This document shows, one piece after another, positions 33,691-45,688 of a stretch of DNA of 64,000 nt; the first letter of the stretch is position 1; each line of letters opens with the position of its first letter. The stretch is from NCBI GenBank assembly GCA_014218235.1, contig CM024755.1, forward strand, positions 76,368,631-76,432,630, read 5' to 3'. This DNA comes from Colocasia esculenta. Its lineage: Eukaryota > Streptophyta > Magnoliopsida > Alismatales > Araceae. The notes below the pieces were generated by a model. The model saw nothing but the letters and a program-made list of their open reading frames with translations, made no database searches and had not been told where the DNA came from. The translations under genes and the position numbers were made by a program.

Positions 33691-34738
33691 ATGGCTGGAA
33701 GGACTCGACGATCGAGCTTGCCTATTCAAGATGAAGAATTAAGTAGGACTGATGGAGATCAACATGAAGTACCAGCACCTCAAGGATCGCCTGCGCCACC
33801 CCCGCCACCGTTGGCTGATTATGGTACAGTCATGTAAGGGATTGTACAAGCAATACGGACTCAAGCGCAAACACAAGTGGCTCTTCAAACTCAGCTTCAG
33901 GCTCAGGTTCCAGCACCAACCCGGCAGGACCATGGTTTAGGAGGAGTATCAGTCATGGAGAGGTTCAGGAGAATGGCTCCACCCTCTTTTAAGGGGGAGA
34001 GTGAGCCGTTAGTTGCAGAAAGTTGGATCAGGGAAATTGAAAAGATATTCAGAGCCCTCAGGTGTGCAGAAGATGACAAGATCAGTCTGGCGGCATACAT
34101 GCTTCAGGAGCGAGCGGATGTGTGGTGGCTTCTGTTCTTCGCACGCGGTTCGAGGGAGTGGAGCTAGAAGTTACTTGGGAAGATTTTGTAAGGATGTTTC
34201 AGGCCAAGTATGTTCCTGAGCATATACAGGACAAAATGGAGCAGAAATTCTTAGCATTGACTCAGGGATCGATGACAGTTTTGGAGTATGAGGCTAGATT
34301 TGCAGAGTTGTCTAAATATGCACCACACATAGTTGTTGATGAGAGGCGCAAGGCAATGAAGTTTGTAATGGGGCTTAGACCATCATTGAGAGCCAGACTG
34401 GTGGTGTTTGACCTTAGAACTATGGATGTAGCTCTTAGCGCGGCGTGCAGACAGGAGAGTGAAATGGAGTTGTACTTGGCAGAGAAGAAAGCACGATTAG
34501 AAATGTTGCCAGAACCATTTCAACGGCAAAAGAGGAAGATGAAGAAGCTCATGAAAAGACAGCAACCAACTATGGTACCAATAGAATCAACCTTTCAGCC
34601 AGTAGTTTCGGCCGGCAACGAGAAGCCCGTATGTGTGCATTGTGGCAAGCACCACGGTGGAGACGTATGCTGGACGAGGTTAGGAAGCTGTCTCAAGTGT
34701 GGTAGCAAGAACCATCGGATTAAAGACTGTCCGAATTA
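33691..34738 (+). pseudogene. element D gag with two zinc knuckles
   Basis: The frame starts at ATG 33691 (MAGRTRRSSLPIQDEE), followed by a Pro/Gln-rich stretch, then the gag core: FRRMAPPSFKGESEP, WIREIEKIFRALRC, LQERADVWW. A frameshift near 34120 moves to another frame: FEGVELEVTWEDFVRMFQAK, SMTVLEYEARFAELSKYAPH, KFVMGLRPSL. The end carries CVHCGKHHGGDVC and the canonical knuckle CLKCGSKNHRIKDC. Only two lesions are visible, TAA at 33835 and the frameshift, so this gag was probably intact until recently. Gag alone could package the element's RNA, with enzymes supplied by a relative. Confidence 0.92.
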
Positions 34739-34894
34739 GAAGAAGAGGTTTGTTCCCCGAGATGTTCAAGTACTAAGGAAGCCACCGGTAGGAATTTAGG
34801 CACCGGTCTAAGTGGACTAGAAGCGGCAACGAGATGTCATCAAGGGTACGTGATCCGATCTTCGAGGACGAAGATCTCTTTAAGGGGGAGAGGG
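34739..34894 (+). other. D post-gag remnant and polypurine tract
   Basis: A short tail follows the gag stop. TTCGAGGACGAAGATCTC (34861-34878) is the end normally found after the pol gene of this lineage, and TTTAAGGGGGAGAGGG (34879-34894) is the polypurine tract touching the 3' LTR. Confidence 0.85.
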
Positions 34895-37800
34895 TGTAAG
34901 GCCCCGAATTTTCTTTTTCCCGCTTCTATTTTATGTATATGATGTTTACTTGTTCTTGCATAAATGGCGTGCATGAAAATGGTGCATATTATAGATATAA
35001 ATTTTGCATGTGTATATGCGTGGATGTATATTATTATCGTGAATATGGGTAATTGGCCAATTTTGTGTATAAAGTATCTATTTAAATACTATGCAAGTGC
35101 TATCTAAATATTGAAGTATACCTTATATTACCCATTTCATGGATATTGTGTGCGAATATATGAAGTGCATATGTGTATGTACGTATGTGATAATTGTATA
35201 CCTAATTCTACATACATAACACCTTGGTATACGTATGTATGCGTGTGTATGTTTACTAGTAAACGATGTCCAATTGCATGGTGTAGTTAATGTGTACATT
35301 GTACTTCGTACATTGCATGTACGTATGGAGTGCAAGCAAGAACTATTTTATTGAATAGATTATTCCTAGCTAACTTAATTCATACTGCCTTCTAATGATT
35401 TCTGAAACCCTCGCAATTCTTGTCACTTTATTTCGCCGCATGTTGAGTCATGCTTATGTAAAACATCATGTACGCATAGGTAGATATCTACGTACGTATT
35501 AGCTAGTTGTGCTTACGTATGCATGTGAATAATTATATGGTAAATATGGTTTGAATGCAGGGTGTGATAGTGTGTATACTATGTTACATACATTGTATGT
35601 ATATATGTGTAAGTTGAACATGATTTCTAAATGATTTTAAGTTCTGGCAAGAGGGCCAATTGGCGTCAACATGGGTGGACGCCCATGAGTGGACGTCTAC
35701 TTCTCTAACCTGCATGCGTAGCAGACCCAGAATTCCGGGGACAAGCAACCCCAGCCATTGGGGAGCTGTCCCCAACGGCTGTGAAAGCCTCACATCAACC
35801 CCTGCATGGGATGAGAGGTCTCTCTCCTATAAACCAACCCCTCCTTGCAACCCCAAAAGCTCTATTTGGCTCTTTGCAAAGAGGAGAGAAGAAAACCCTA
35901 GCTATGGAGAACAAGAGAAGACCTGAAGTTGGTGGCCTCTGATCCGTCGACTGGAGGTGCAAACCAAGGAGCTACAACGTCTGGAGGACGGACAATACAC
36001 CCAAGAAGAGATCCCAGCTCCGAGATGCCATCTACATCGACAGGAGAAAAGAATCTAAGGAGTTTCTGAACACCTTTTGGCAAGGCCGAGAGGGGCTTCA
36101 TCAGCTCATTCTGACCTTTGTAGATTTATTTGAGAGGCAAGTAACCTACAGATCTCAATCCTATACATGTGCCCTAGGTCCCAGCATTTTTCTGGATTTT
36201 TCCTCGCGTCCTGGATCCCCCCTTTCTCCTTGCGTTGGGAGCTCGGGTCTGTGTTTTGCACAGACCTGAACTTGATGGCAATCGCCATTGCCGTCGAGAT
36301 CTTAGCTTGGCGGCCAACGATATTGCCGTTAATGTGCTATTAGCGTCCAGACTAGGCCGTTAAGCTCTTCAGGGTAGAACAGTGAGATGTTCTCCCTTCT
36401 ATATGATTAATTTTCGTAGTGTTTTCGAATGAGGATGTAAGGTAATTATATATGTTATGAAAAATAGACCATGGGATGCATGTGATATTTTCTGAGCTTT
36501 TTGGTGAATGGCATGGATTGTTAAATTATTGAAATACATGTGGGAAAAATGGATTATGCATGTTCACCAACTGTTTACATGATTCCTGAGGAATTAAATG
36601 CCCTAGATTTTTCTATACCATGTGTATATGTGTCAGTCCATGCCCTGAAATTTTGAGAATTTTTCCATGACTGTGGGATTTACTGAAATTTCTGTTTTGG
36701 AAATAGAAGACATACGTAGGATTTGTAAAATTTACAGTAAATTGTGTGTTGTGCAATAAATCAGGGGAAAAATTTTGTGATGATGAGTATGTTAGGGTCA
36801 GGGTTTTGAATGGTTAAATCTGATGTTCGTGTTATGTTCCATGTTAAATTGAATTATGAATAGCATGAAATTGAATGTTTTAATTTCTGTAAATGTAATA
36901 TGCTTCAGAAAATTCTGAAAATTTGTATGTGCGATTATAAACCTTAAATTTGTCTGTGGTTAAAATCTCATGTTATTTTGATGACAGTAAGTATTGTTAT
37001 GGGTTTTAATGAGAAAAATGACTATGTGAGCATGTTAATTGTGACTTGATGTGATTCAGTAAATTTCAGTATGATTAAATGTATATTATGATTATTTGGC
37101 AGTTGCAACAGTGAGGGTGAAAATCAGTAAATGAGGACTTATGCATGTGTGAATTATGTATGAGTGTGTGCATGGAATGTGAGAGAATAAGTGGTATAGG
37201 TGTGTAAAATGGTTAATGTGACAAGATAAACAAATATGCCCATAAGACACTGCCACCCTAGATGCTTGGAGTTGTACCGTAGTAATGCCCCTACGGGAAA
37301 TCTCAATGTGATATATGATACCCTAGAAAAGGGTCTTGATAAAGTGTTATACCCTGGCAAAGGGTCTTGTGAAATCCTGGAGGTGGACAAGTTCCACTAG
37401 TAATGGTGGGAAGGGCTTTTCCCAGTTTCTGCAGGAACTAAGACTTATCACTATGCCGGTGATTAAGTATGTGAATGTGAATGTGAATGTGTGTGTCATG
37501 TGATCGTCTACGTGGTGGTTTGGGCTGTGTCTTGGCATTAAGTGAAAATAAGCATGTGTGAAGTGAAAAGTGATATGTGTTCATAGCACAAGGTATGTGC
37601 GAGATATGTGTAAATGTGGCACATGTTATATGCAAAAGTGAAATGATAAGAAGTGTGTGAATGTGAAAGAGGGATTAATGGGAAATGTGTATAGTATTGT
37701 GTGATGGAACAAAGTGAGTGTATGTGAAAACCAAGGTTAATTATATGGTTGTATGTAATGAGAAAATAGTATAAGTGTAAATGACAATAGTGTTAATTGA

Positions 37801-38781
37801 TAATTTGTTTATTGATGTGTATATATGTGTGTGTGTATGTGTTTATGTATAAATTGTCAATTGCTAAAAGTGATGTTACTATTAGTACCAAAAATGTAAG
37901 TATATGCTTTCATATTCATGGAATTTGAATTATTGGATGCACATGTGTTTAGTATTATGTTGTATAGTTAAAAATGATCCCTATGCAAAGGTAATATGAA
38001 TGTGATAAAATTTGTATAAAATCAGCAAGCTAAATGTGAAGTAAATTGTTATGATTGCATGCGAAGTGAGTTAGAAATCATGCTAGGAGTGCTACCTATC
38101 TTGTATATGTTTCCATGGTTTAGTTGTGCAACTTTACAATGACTTGGACAAAGTATGAAAACGTGTGAGTGTGTATTTTACTCATGTCAATGACACCATG
38201 ATGTTAGTGATCTTGTTTAGATTTTAGTTTTACATTTGTTAGGATAATTGTCTAATGAAATTCCATTTGAAGTTGTTTAGGTTATAGCGTGATCATGTAT
38301 GATTTTAACTGCTGAATTTTTATTGTGTTAATTGATAAAAAGCATGTATGTATTGAATCTTAAGTTACTTGCTGAGTCTATTGCGTAGACTCACTCTTGC
38401 TAAACATTTCAGGAAATTAGCAGCGGAGGAGCTAGCAAGATTTGAAGTGGAGTTGGACTAAGTGATTGAAGCATTATAATTTATCTTTCATAGTATGTAA
38501 TGCTACAATTGAATTTGAATTTTGATCGAATGTACTTGGAGTCGGCTATGTATTTGGAAAATATTGCACTTATGTTATCTTTTGTTGAACTATACAGACT
38601 GTGGTATGTGGATTTAAAAGTTGTTGGAATAAGATTCATTTAAATTCCGTTGCATTTATTCGACTCAATTTGTGTATATCTCAGCTCACTTGTTACTTGT
38701 TGGGGTATTCTCCCCTGTAGCGGCTCGCTCTCATCCGACGTGGGTTGGTATAACCGTACCGGGTGGAAGTGGGTCGTTGCA
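34895..38781 (+). repeat. element D 3' LTR (3887 bp)
   Basis: Same ends as the 5' LTR. The clearest differences are a ~15-base deletion near 35188 (relative to 29827-29843) and the ~54-base deletion near 35689; the rest are scattered substitutions. Confidence 0.93.
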
Positions 38782-38786
38782 ACCGA
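38782..38786. repeat. target-site duplication ACCGA, right copy of element D
   Basis: Partner of 29529-29533 with one mismatch. Element C LTR sequence (TGCCACCACGAACGG) resumes right after it. Confidence 0.85.
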
Positions 38787-40899
38787 TGCCACCACGAACG
38801 GCACCAAGGAACAGTTTACAGAAACAGCAGTCAGGTGTCTACACAAGACACCCTGAGAGAACCCGCAGAGCGGAAAACTACAAAAACACGGCCCACGAGG
38901 ACAAACCCGCAAAGCCCACGAAAGCTAGGCACGACTAGGCTACGACCACCGTGCGAGCTAGGGCAATGAGAACCCAGTCTCAAAAACAGCGTGAAACAAT
39001 GTCACAGTAAGAGCAACCAAGCCACCGCCACAATAAGCTAAGAGGAGGACACACCGTCCACCCCTCTTGCTCGCCAGCCGCTGACTCCTGCCTATGACCT
39101 CCCGAGGTAGAGTGAGGCTAGCGAGTCATAGCAAAGAGCATAACCATAACCACCATAGTCTGGCCGAACTGCGGCCCCATGCCTGACCTCCCTACACGGC
39201 TACGAAACCAACGCAGAGTGAGGCAGTGAGATGGACTAGCTGGTCCGCACCAGAAGAGCACCTAAACCATCTCAAAGACCCAGACCAGCTAAGAGAGCTC
39301 TACGAACGACTCACGCTGCTGTCCCCATCATTTTCCCCTTCTTCTCCAAGTCCGAGACTTGAGCATGCCCGCCGCCCGGAGTAACCCCCTCTAACAGTGG
39401 CGTGCAGGACAAGGGGTCCCAGGTACCGGTAACAACTTGTCTCGTAGACAAGCCCTCAAGTACCGAGCACCGGGCGAAAGAGAACTGGTGTGGCAACTAC
39501 TAACAGAAACAGCACAGCTGGCTTGTAACCAAGACAAGCCCAGAAGGCACAGGCATGCAGGGCACCCCTTCCGGAAACCCCCAGAAGGGCTGTCGGCCAA
39601 CGCAGGCACACAAGGCACGGCCCGAGAAACCAGAACACCACCAGACAGAACAGAAACCATCGCTCTTCTAATAATCGATTGATAGACAGATAATCGATTA
39701 TTAGACAGACGCGAGCCTCCTAGCACAGCTGCTAGGACACGACTACAAACGTGTCACTTTCGGTCACTGAACGCAGGGAGGCAACCCGCCGCGTTCCCAC
39801 CAGAAGGTCCTAAGGGCAACCCTGTCCTAAGGCACACGCCGACATGCCAACCGCGGCCACGGAAAACACTCGGGGCAAGCCTGGTCTTGTCGCACCCTCC
39901 TAACTCGTCGAGATCCTATTGCGACGGGTAGGGCAACCGCGACAGGCAGGTCGTGTCGGGGAAGCGCGCCGCGACAATACTCATGTCATGACAGGAAACC
40001 AGGTCGCAACAAGGCAGCGCATTGCGACAACAACCTTGTCACGACGGGCAACCGGGTCACGACACGACCCTTAGCACAACGGCCACCCCCACCGCTATAA
40101 GGTCGCGTCTGAGCGGGGCGACGCCTCCTCTGATGTCGCGACGCACTCAGCGGTCGCGACATCAACTGGAAGGCAGATCGCCAGAATGCTACATTTCGGG
40201 GTACCCCACACGCTACAAACACTACCACCATGGGGAGGGGAGCATGGGGAAGGCATTTAAAGCATGCAAACACACAAAGGAACTTCCAATCACTCGGATT
40301 GGAAAGGGCACAAGAATCCCTACTAGAGAACGAAGAACCAACCCACAAAGGGGCCTTCACGACGAGCTCGCCACCTCCTCCTCACTCCCACGGCGCCACT
40401 CCCGCTCCGTATGAGCCGCCGGCTGCTCCATTGCCGGAGGTAGAAGAGAGGGAGACCTCTCCACCTCGGAGAAGATAGGAAAGGGAGAAAGGAGAGAAAA
40501 AGGAAAAAGGGGAAACCGGTCAAGGCTTTTAGCCTTCGGTCCCCAGAACGCGACGGGGCGGGGCATTGCGATACAAACCTTATCGCGACGGCCACCCAGA
40601 CCGCGACCAAAACGCATTCCACCTAGACGCCGCGGCCAGAACGTGTTCCACCTAGACGCCGCGACAACCCGACAGGTCAGTCTGCCACGCCTGCCACTCT
40701 AACAGGCATCAGACGACCAAAAAGTGGAAAGCAGTCGTGACCCGTTGACCGGGCGCGACAAGAACACGACGCAACCACCCATCGTGACATGGATTACTGT
40801 CGTGACGGTCAGCTCTGTCGCGGCACTAACGCATCGCTAAGGCCAGACGTGTTAGTGGCCAGTCATCCCATACACAAATGGAAAGCCCTAGATGTTACA
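38787..40899 (-). repeat. element C 5' LTR, part 2 (U3 side)
   Basis: This aligns with 23040-25064. It has the two word blocks (about 39904-40150 and 40560-40860), but many GTCGCGAC words have decayed at CpG, for example to GTCATGAC and GTCGTGTC. It holds ~64 bases missing from the left copy and a short duplication of CCACCTAGACGCCGCG near 40618-40665. Confidence 0.92.
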
Positions 40900-40904
40900 T
40901 TTGC
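40900..40904. repeat. target-site duplication TTTGC, right copy
   Basis: Partner of 22145-22149, exact. Confidence 0.95.
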
Positions 40905-41874
40905 GGTATCATTGGAGGTGTTCCTACGACAAAGAAGACTCTATTAGACTTAAGTGAGGTGTAGTAAACGTCCAGAAGCAAAGAGAAATGACCCAAAAGG
41001 TGAGCCCATACCGGTTGCGGGCTTGAGAAGAGGGGTGGCCAAGTGCTATGACCACCCTTCTTCCCTCCGTTTTTTGTTTGAAAAACCCCTTTTAAGTGTG
41101 TAGGAGTGTGTGCTACGTGCTTAGTGTGTGTGTGTGTGTAGAGTGAATAGCATGCAAAGCTAAGAAAGAAAGAAGGGAAAGAGAAGGAGAAGAGGGAGAC
41201 AATCCTTGTTTGTAGGCGTTGGTGGCTGCTTTGTGGGCTCCTCCAGCTCGTGGTGAAGTCTTTTGGACACTCCAAATGATGAGAGGTAGAGAGGAACCAA
41301 GGGTGGAATCTCTCAAGGTTTGGAATGGCGTTTTCTCTCTCTTCTCTCAAGGCATCAAAGCATGGGCTCATCCAACATCTCCCCCTTTACTTAGAAGGCT
41401 AAGGACCTTCATATATAGGCAGTGGGGGCGGAGCTATGGAGCATAGGATGCTCAAGTGTGAGAAATCACACTTAAACATGTGGCAAACCAAGTAGAAAGG
41501 CTAGGCCAATGGGAGGGGGCCAAGTAGGACTTTTACTGGGTCAAGGGGGTGCCAAGGTGGCCCAATTTCCCATTAGGAACGGCCCCATGCGTTGCATGGC
41601 CGAGGTAGGGGCGCAAGTGGGCGAGAATCTTGGGCAGTTCTGTAGAACAAGTAAACCCAGGTTGACGTCGATCGATGTTGCCGCCAACCCCATGCAGACA
41701 TCAAACTATGTGAACGTCAACCTGAGTCGATGTCAAGGGTGTGTGCCGTCAACCTGGAGTAAACGACAATCGATGTTAACATTAACATGGGATCCGAGGC
41801 AAGTCAACAAGCAGTCAAACAAGCCTTATTGGGCCATAAACCATGCGGGGGATGGGCCAAATCTCACGTCTACA
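40905..41874 (-). repeat. element B 5' LTR, U3 side
   Basis: In element orientation the LTR starts TGTAGACGTGAGATTTGG at 41874. A CCTATATATGAAGG TATA element lies near 41405-41419 on the minus strand. U3 holds repeated words GTTGACGTC, TCGATCGA, ATCGATTG and GTTGACGGC (about 41640-41780). The R/U5 part (40990-41160) aligns with LTR A at 17570-17740. Confidence 0.75.
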
Positions 41875-42480
41875 CCCACGAGTGGTGGAGAGTTCAGAGG
41901 CAGACACACTTCATTTGGCTGAGATTAGATCAGATTTCTTGGCAGCGGTTCCTGGAGGTTTTTCACAGTGAGTGCTTCCCCGATTATGCTTGACGTGAGA
42001 GGCGAGATTAGTTCCATGAGTTGGTACATGGGGACTTGACGGTTTTGCAGTATCATCAAAGATTTGGTTCCTCTAGGACCACCTCATACCAGCGTCCCAC
42101 TGGTAGTCGTGGTAGTGCGACTTCTTCCTCTTTTTTGGGATTGGCCAGCTCTGGTCTACACTCGATGTTTAGGTAGATGAAGGGGGTGGGTGACATCGGC
42201 CACAACTGAAGCATCAGTCAAGATTGGTAGAGCAGTCGGTCCAGCAGGGAGCTGAGCAGGGCAGGCAGGAGGTGATCTGTTACACTTGCGGTTTACCAGG
42301 CCACTACAGGAAGGATTGCCCGATGGGGGAAGTCTAGCAACCACATCAGCTAGTGTAGTTGTAGTTTACTCAGCAGTTGCCACAGTACCAGTACCATCCA
42401 CAGCAGCAGGCACCCCGCCAGTAGCAGCAAGGTCAGTACCAGTAGCCGCTGCAACAGTAGCAGGCACCGCAGTGTAGGCA
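41875..42480 (+). pseudogene. element E gag, C-terminal part
   Basis: Gag resumes with WWRVQRQTHF and WQRFLEVFHSECFPDY, the middle of a gypsy gag, then HGDLTVLQYHQRF. The zinc knuckle CYTCGLPGHYRKDC is at 42278-42319 and is canonical CX2CX4HX4C. A Gln-rich tail follows with repeated CAG codons, several mutated to TAG. A deletion appears to have removed sequence near 42065, between QRFGSS and the knuckle. Confidence 0.82.
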
Positions 42481-42493
42481 TGGTTCTGGTCGT

Positions 42494-43180
42494 GTGATGG
42501 CCCTTACCAGGGAGGAGGCTGAGACTTTGAACCTAGTCGTAGGTACTTTTCTTATCCTTGATAGAGTTTCTCGTGTTCTGGTAGATCCCGGTGCTTCACT
42601 TTGTTTTGCTTCTGAGGAGTTTTATGAGTCGCTCATCTGTCACACCCCCGAGAGGCAGTGTGATGTGTTGGTTGATCCTCCATCTGACGATTACATGCGT
42701 TTTTTTGGCTTCCTCGAGGGTGCCACAGTTGAGGTTCAGGGACACCAGTTGTCGGCCAGGTTGTACGTGTTGCAGCTTCGTGACTTTAACATCATCCTTG
42801 GCATGGACTGGTTGGAGGCTCACTCAGCTATGGTGAATTGTCAGCGGAAGACCGTGTAGTTTGAGATACTTGGAGTGCCTATTCTCTGCTTCCAAGGTAT
42901 CTGGTCTACCCGTCGACCTTTTATTTCTTTCTATAGTGCTCGTTGTTTAATACGCGATGGTTGTGTAGCGTACCTTACTTCTGTTTATTCATTAGAACCT
43001 AGCGTGTTGTCGATTTCTAATGTGCCTATTGTGTGTGAGTTTTTTCACATTTTTCTGGAGGATTTACTGGGGCTATCGCCTGAGCGAGAGGTAGACTTCT
43101 CTATTGAGATTTTTTCCAGGGACGATGCCTTTGTCTAGGGCACCGTACCGGATGGCTCCGGTCGAGTTGCGTGAGTTGAA
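42494..43180 (+). pseudogene. element E protease and linker
   Basis: MALTREEAETLNLVVGTFLI leads into the aspartic protease VLVDPGASLCFASEEF (Asp codon at 42583). The residue after Asp is Pro instead of Thr or Ser, which would harm catalysis. DFNIILGMDWLEAHSAMVNC is the usual C-terminal flap region. The linker to RT (SISNVPIVCEFFHIF, LSPEREVDFSIEI) follows and is broken by a stop at 43136. Confidence 0.85.
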
Positions 43181-44205
43181 GCACAAGTTATTGGAGTTGC
43201 TTGATCAGGGTTTCATCCCTCCAAGTCATTCTCTATAGGAAGCACTAGCATTGTTTGTGAGGAAGAAGGATGGCAGCTTGTGGTTGTGCATAGATTACAG
43301 GCAGTTGAACTAGGTCACAGTGAAGAACAAGTATCTGTTGCCCAAGATCGATGATCTGTTTGACCAGTTGCAATCAGCCATAGTGTTCTCGACGATTGAC
43401 TTGAGATCAGGATACTACCAGTTGAGGATCAGAGAGTCAGATATTGGCATGACAGCTTTTCATATGAGGTACGGCCATTTTGAGTTCGTTGTGATGCCGT
43501 TTGGGCTCACAAACGCACCTGTAGGTTTCATGGATTTGATGCACAGGGTGTTCCGCAAGTACTTGGACAGGTTTGTGGTCATCTTTGTAGATGACATTTT
43601 GGTCTACTCGGCTTCTAAGGAGGAGCACGAGGAGCATCTGTGGATCGTGTTGGAGATGTTGAGGAGTCACCAACTTTAGGCCAAATTCGACAAGTGCGAG
43701 TTTTTGCTAAGGGAGGTGTACTTTCTCGGACACGTGATCTCAGGTTCTGGTGTGGCAGTGGACTCTGCCAAGGTAGAGGCAGTGTTGTCTTGGGAGCAGC
43801 CCACGTCAGTGTTAAAAGTTCGTAGCTTTTTGGTCTTGGCAGGCTATTATAGGAGGTTTATCCAGGACTTTTTCAGGATAGCAGAGCTGTTGACCCATTT
43901 GACCAGACTTGAGACTAGATTTTTTTGGACAGAGGACTACGAGCAGAGTTTTTAGGAGCTGAAGGAGAGGTTGACTTCAGCACCAGTGTTGGTCTTACTG
44001 TCAGGCAGCGGAGGTTTTGTGGTGTACGCTGACTCTTCGAGATTAGGTTTGAGATCAGTGTTGATGCAGCATGGTGGGGTCATCGCCTATGCTTCTAAGT
44101 AGTTAAATAAGCATGAGGAGAACTACCCTACTCATGACTTAGAGTTGGCAGCAATGGTGTTCACTCTGAAGTTGTGGATGCACTAGTTTGTCAGTTCATT
44201 TGTCC
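43181..44205 (+). pseudogene. element E reverse transcriptase and RNase H
   Basis: RT motifs are in order: KNKYLLPKIDDLFDQL, VFSTIDLRSGYYQLRI, MRYGHFEFVVMPFGLTNAP, and the catalytic FVDDILVYS near 43588. FLGHVISGSGV and GYYRRFI follow, then RNase H (VVYADSSRLGLRSVLMQ) and NYPTHDLELAAMVF. Stops near 43677 and 43953 break the frame. After LWMH (near 44185) about 100 residues normally present before the integrase are missing, and text resumes in another frame at VLEAQHADAEL. Confidence 0.92.
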
Positions 44206-44217
44206 GTGTACCGTTAG

Positions 44218-45600
44218 GTGCTAGAGGCACAACATGCAGATGCAGAGTTAGCAGACGTTTTACAGATGCCAGAAGTTGAGCTAGACGAGGACATTGAGGT
44301 CAGGTTCAGAGACAGATTGTACGTTCCTTGTGATATGCGGCATGTGCTATTGGCAGAGGCTCATAGATCGAGGTATGTTGTTCATCCTAGTTCCACTAAG
44401 ATGCATCATAACATAAAAAGGTTCTAGCCTGGGATGAAGAGAAGTGTGGCAGAGTTCGTCGCTCGTCGCCTTACCTATCAGGAGGTGAAGGCTGAGCATC
44501 AGCATCCTAGTGGTGAGCTGCAGTCATTTCCCATTCCCAAGTGGAAGTAGGACGACAACACCATGGACTTTGTGGTTGGTTTACCCTGTTCTCTGCAGAG
44601 ACATGATGGCATATGGGTGATCATTTATAGGTTGACCAAGTCAGTGCACTTCCTTCCCGTCAAGATGTCTTGATCAATGGATAGGCTTCCTAGGTTGTAC
44701 GTGGATCGAGTTGTTCCGTTGCACGGGACTCCAGTTTCTATTGTTTCCGAAAGAGCTCCGAGGTTCACTTCAGGGTTTTGGCACAGTTTGCAGAGACTTC
44801 TTGGCACAGAGTTGAGGTTGAGTTCAACATACCACCTGCAGACAGATGGCCAGTCAGAGAGGAATATTCATAAATTAGAGGATATGTTGAGAGCATGTTG
44901 TTTGGACTAGGGTGGCATGTGGGAGTTACACCTTCCGATGGTGGAGTTTGCGTATAACAACAATTATCACACTAGCATTAGAATGGCACCATATGAGGCT
45001 TTGTATGGTCGACTGTGCAGGACACCGCTTCACTGGTTTGAGGTGGGTGAGAGGTAGCTCCTAGGGCCAGAGATGGTACAACAGTGTGCATAGATAGTCA
45101 GTTTGGTCAGGCAAAGATTGTAGGCAGCGCAGAGCAAACAGAAGAGTTATGCAGATGTTCGCAGGAGGCCGTTATAGTTCGAGGTAGGTGACCTTGTGTT
45201 CTTACGGGTCTCACCGACCAAGGGTGTTATGAGGTTCGGTAAGAGGGGAAAGCTCAGTCCAAGATATATTGGACATTTCCCCATCATAGAGAGGATCAGT
45301 GAAGTTGCATACTGGTTGTGTCTTACGGCAGATTAGCCACAATGCACAACGTTTTTCACATTTCGCGGCCGAGGAGGTACATCACAGATTCGTCACATGT
45401 GCTAGATTACTCACAAATTGAGGTTGCACCAGATTTGTCAGTGTCAGAGTACCCAATCGGAGTGGTGGACCGCAGAGTACAGCAGTTGCACAGAAAGTAG
45501 ATTCAGCTCGTCAAGATCATTTGGGAGAACCGCGTAGGTGGCGAGGCCACTTCAGAGCACGTGGACGAGTTGAGAGAGCGGTTTTCATACTTGTTTGATT
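44218..45600 (+). pseudogene. element E integrase and chromodomain-like tail
   Basis: The zinc region reads EAHRSRYVVHPSSTKM, but its CxxC half is damaged (ARRLTYQEVKAEH). The core keeps MDFVVGLP; the second Asp position reads VSERAPRFTS (Asp changed to Glu), and the Glu appears in TDGQSERN. FAYNNNYHTSIRMAPYEALY and the tail SKQKSYADVRRRPL, LSPRYIG, MHNVFHIS follow, ending with a degenerate chromodomain-like region (VDRRVQQLHRK). Many stops and two frameshifts. Confidence 0.9.
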
Positions 45601-45675
45601 GATTGGTATGTTGTTTTCCCCTAAGCCTTCCTTTCTTGAAACTGGGTTTCTACTATTTCGAGGACGAAATCTCTT

Positions 45676-45688
45676 AAGGGTGGCAGGA
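45676..45688 (+). other. element E polypurine tract (decayed)
   Basis: AAGGGTGGCAGGA touches the LTR start TGTAAG at 45689 and is preceded by TTCGAGGACGAAATCTC, the lineage-typical pre-tract sequence. Confidence 0.8.

Larger units (their letters stand above)
29534..38781 (+). mobile_element. element D: gag-only LTR element with giant LTRs (TR-GAG-like)
   Basis: LTRs at 29534-33495 and 34895-38781 are very similar by eye and flank an interior of only 1399 bp. The interior has a tRNA-iMet primer site, a gag frame with two zinc knuckles, and a polypurine tract, but no protease, RT, RNase H or integrase. The FEDEDL-type tail just before the polypurine tract (TTCGAGGACGAAGATCTC) shows that pol was lost by internal deletion from a Tekay-like parent. 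Plant elements with LTRs plus gag only have been named TR-GAG; here the LTRs make up about 85% of the element. Confidence 0.9.
22150..40899 (-). mobile_element. element C: LARD-like non-autonomous LTR retrotransposon
   Basis: Two related long LTRs (left 22150-25064; right 28640-29533 plus 38787-40899) bracket a 3.6 kb interior with no recognisable retrotransposon domain. The tRNA-iMet primer site on the minus strand at 28626-28638 sets the orientation. Near 25065-25110 the decayed 3' end reads TTCGAGGATGAAAT on the minus strand, like the TTCGAGGACGAAAT found before the polypurine tract of Tekay-type elements. Its LTR shares segments with the LTRs of E and G. A large, non-coding interior with conserved ends is what is called a LARD. 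Mobility must have depended on another element's proteins. Confidence 0.88.
19657..41874 (-). mobile_element. Tat-like Ty3/gypsy element B (5' LTR and leader), interrupted by C
   Basis: In element orientation: 5' LTR from 41874 (TGTAGACGTGAG) to 21840 (TGTCCACA), split by element C; then a primer-like site (21812-21830) and leader sequence to 19657, where element A interrupts it. No coding domain of B is in the window, so the Tat assignment rests on LTR similarity to A. The LTR start abuts gypsy E gag sequence at 41875, so B probably inserted there. The expected 5-bp duplication is CCCAC (41875-41879), partner unseen. Confidence 0.65.

Noticed and set aside
21720..41874. Terminal inverted repeats of a giant DNA transposon
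   Set aside because: The ~95-bp inverted match fits the U3 start of LTR B: a primer-like site and LTR end lie between, no flanking duplication matches, and no transposase is seen.
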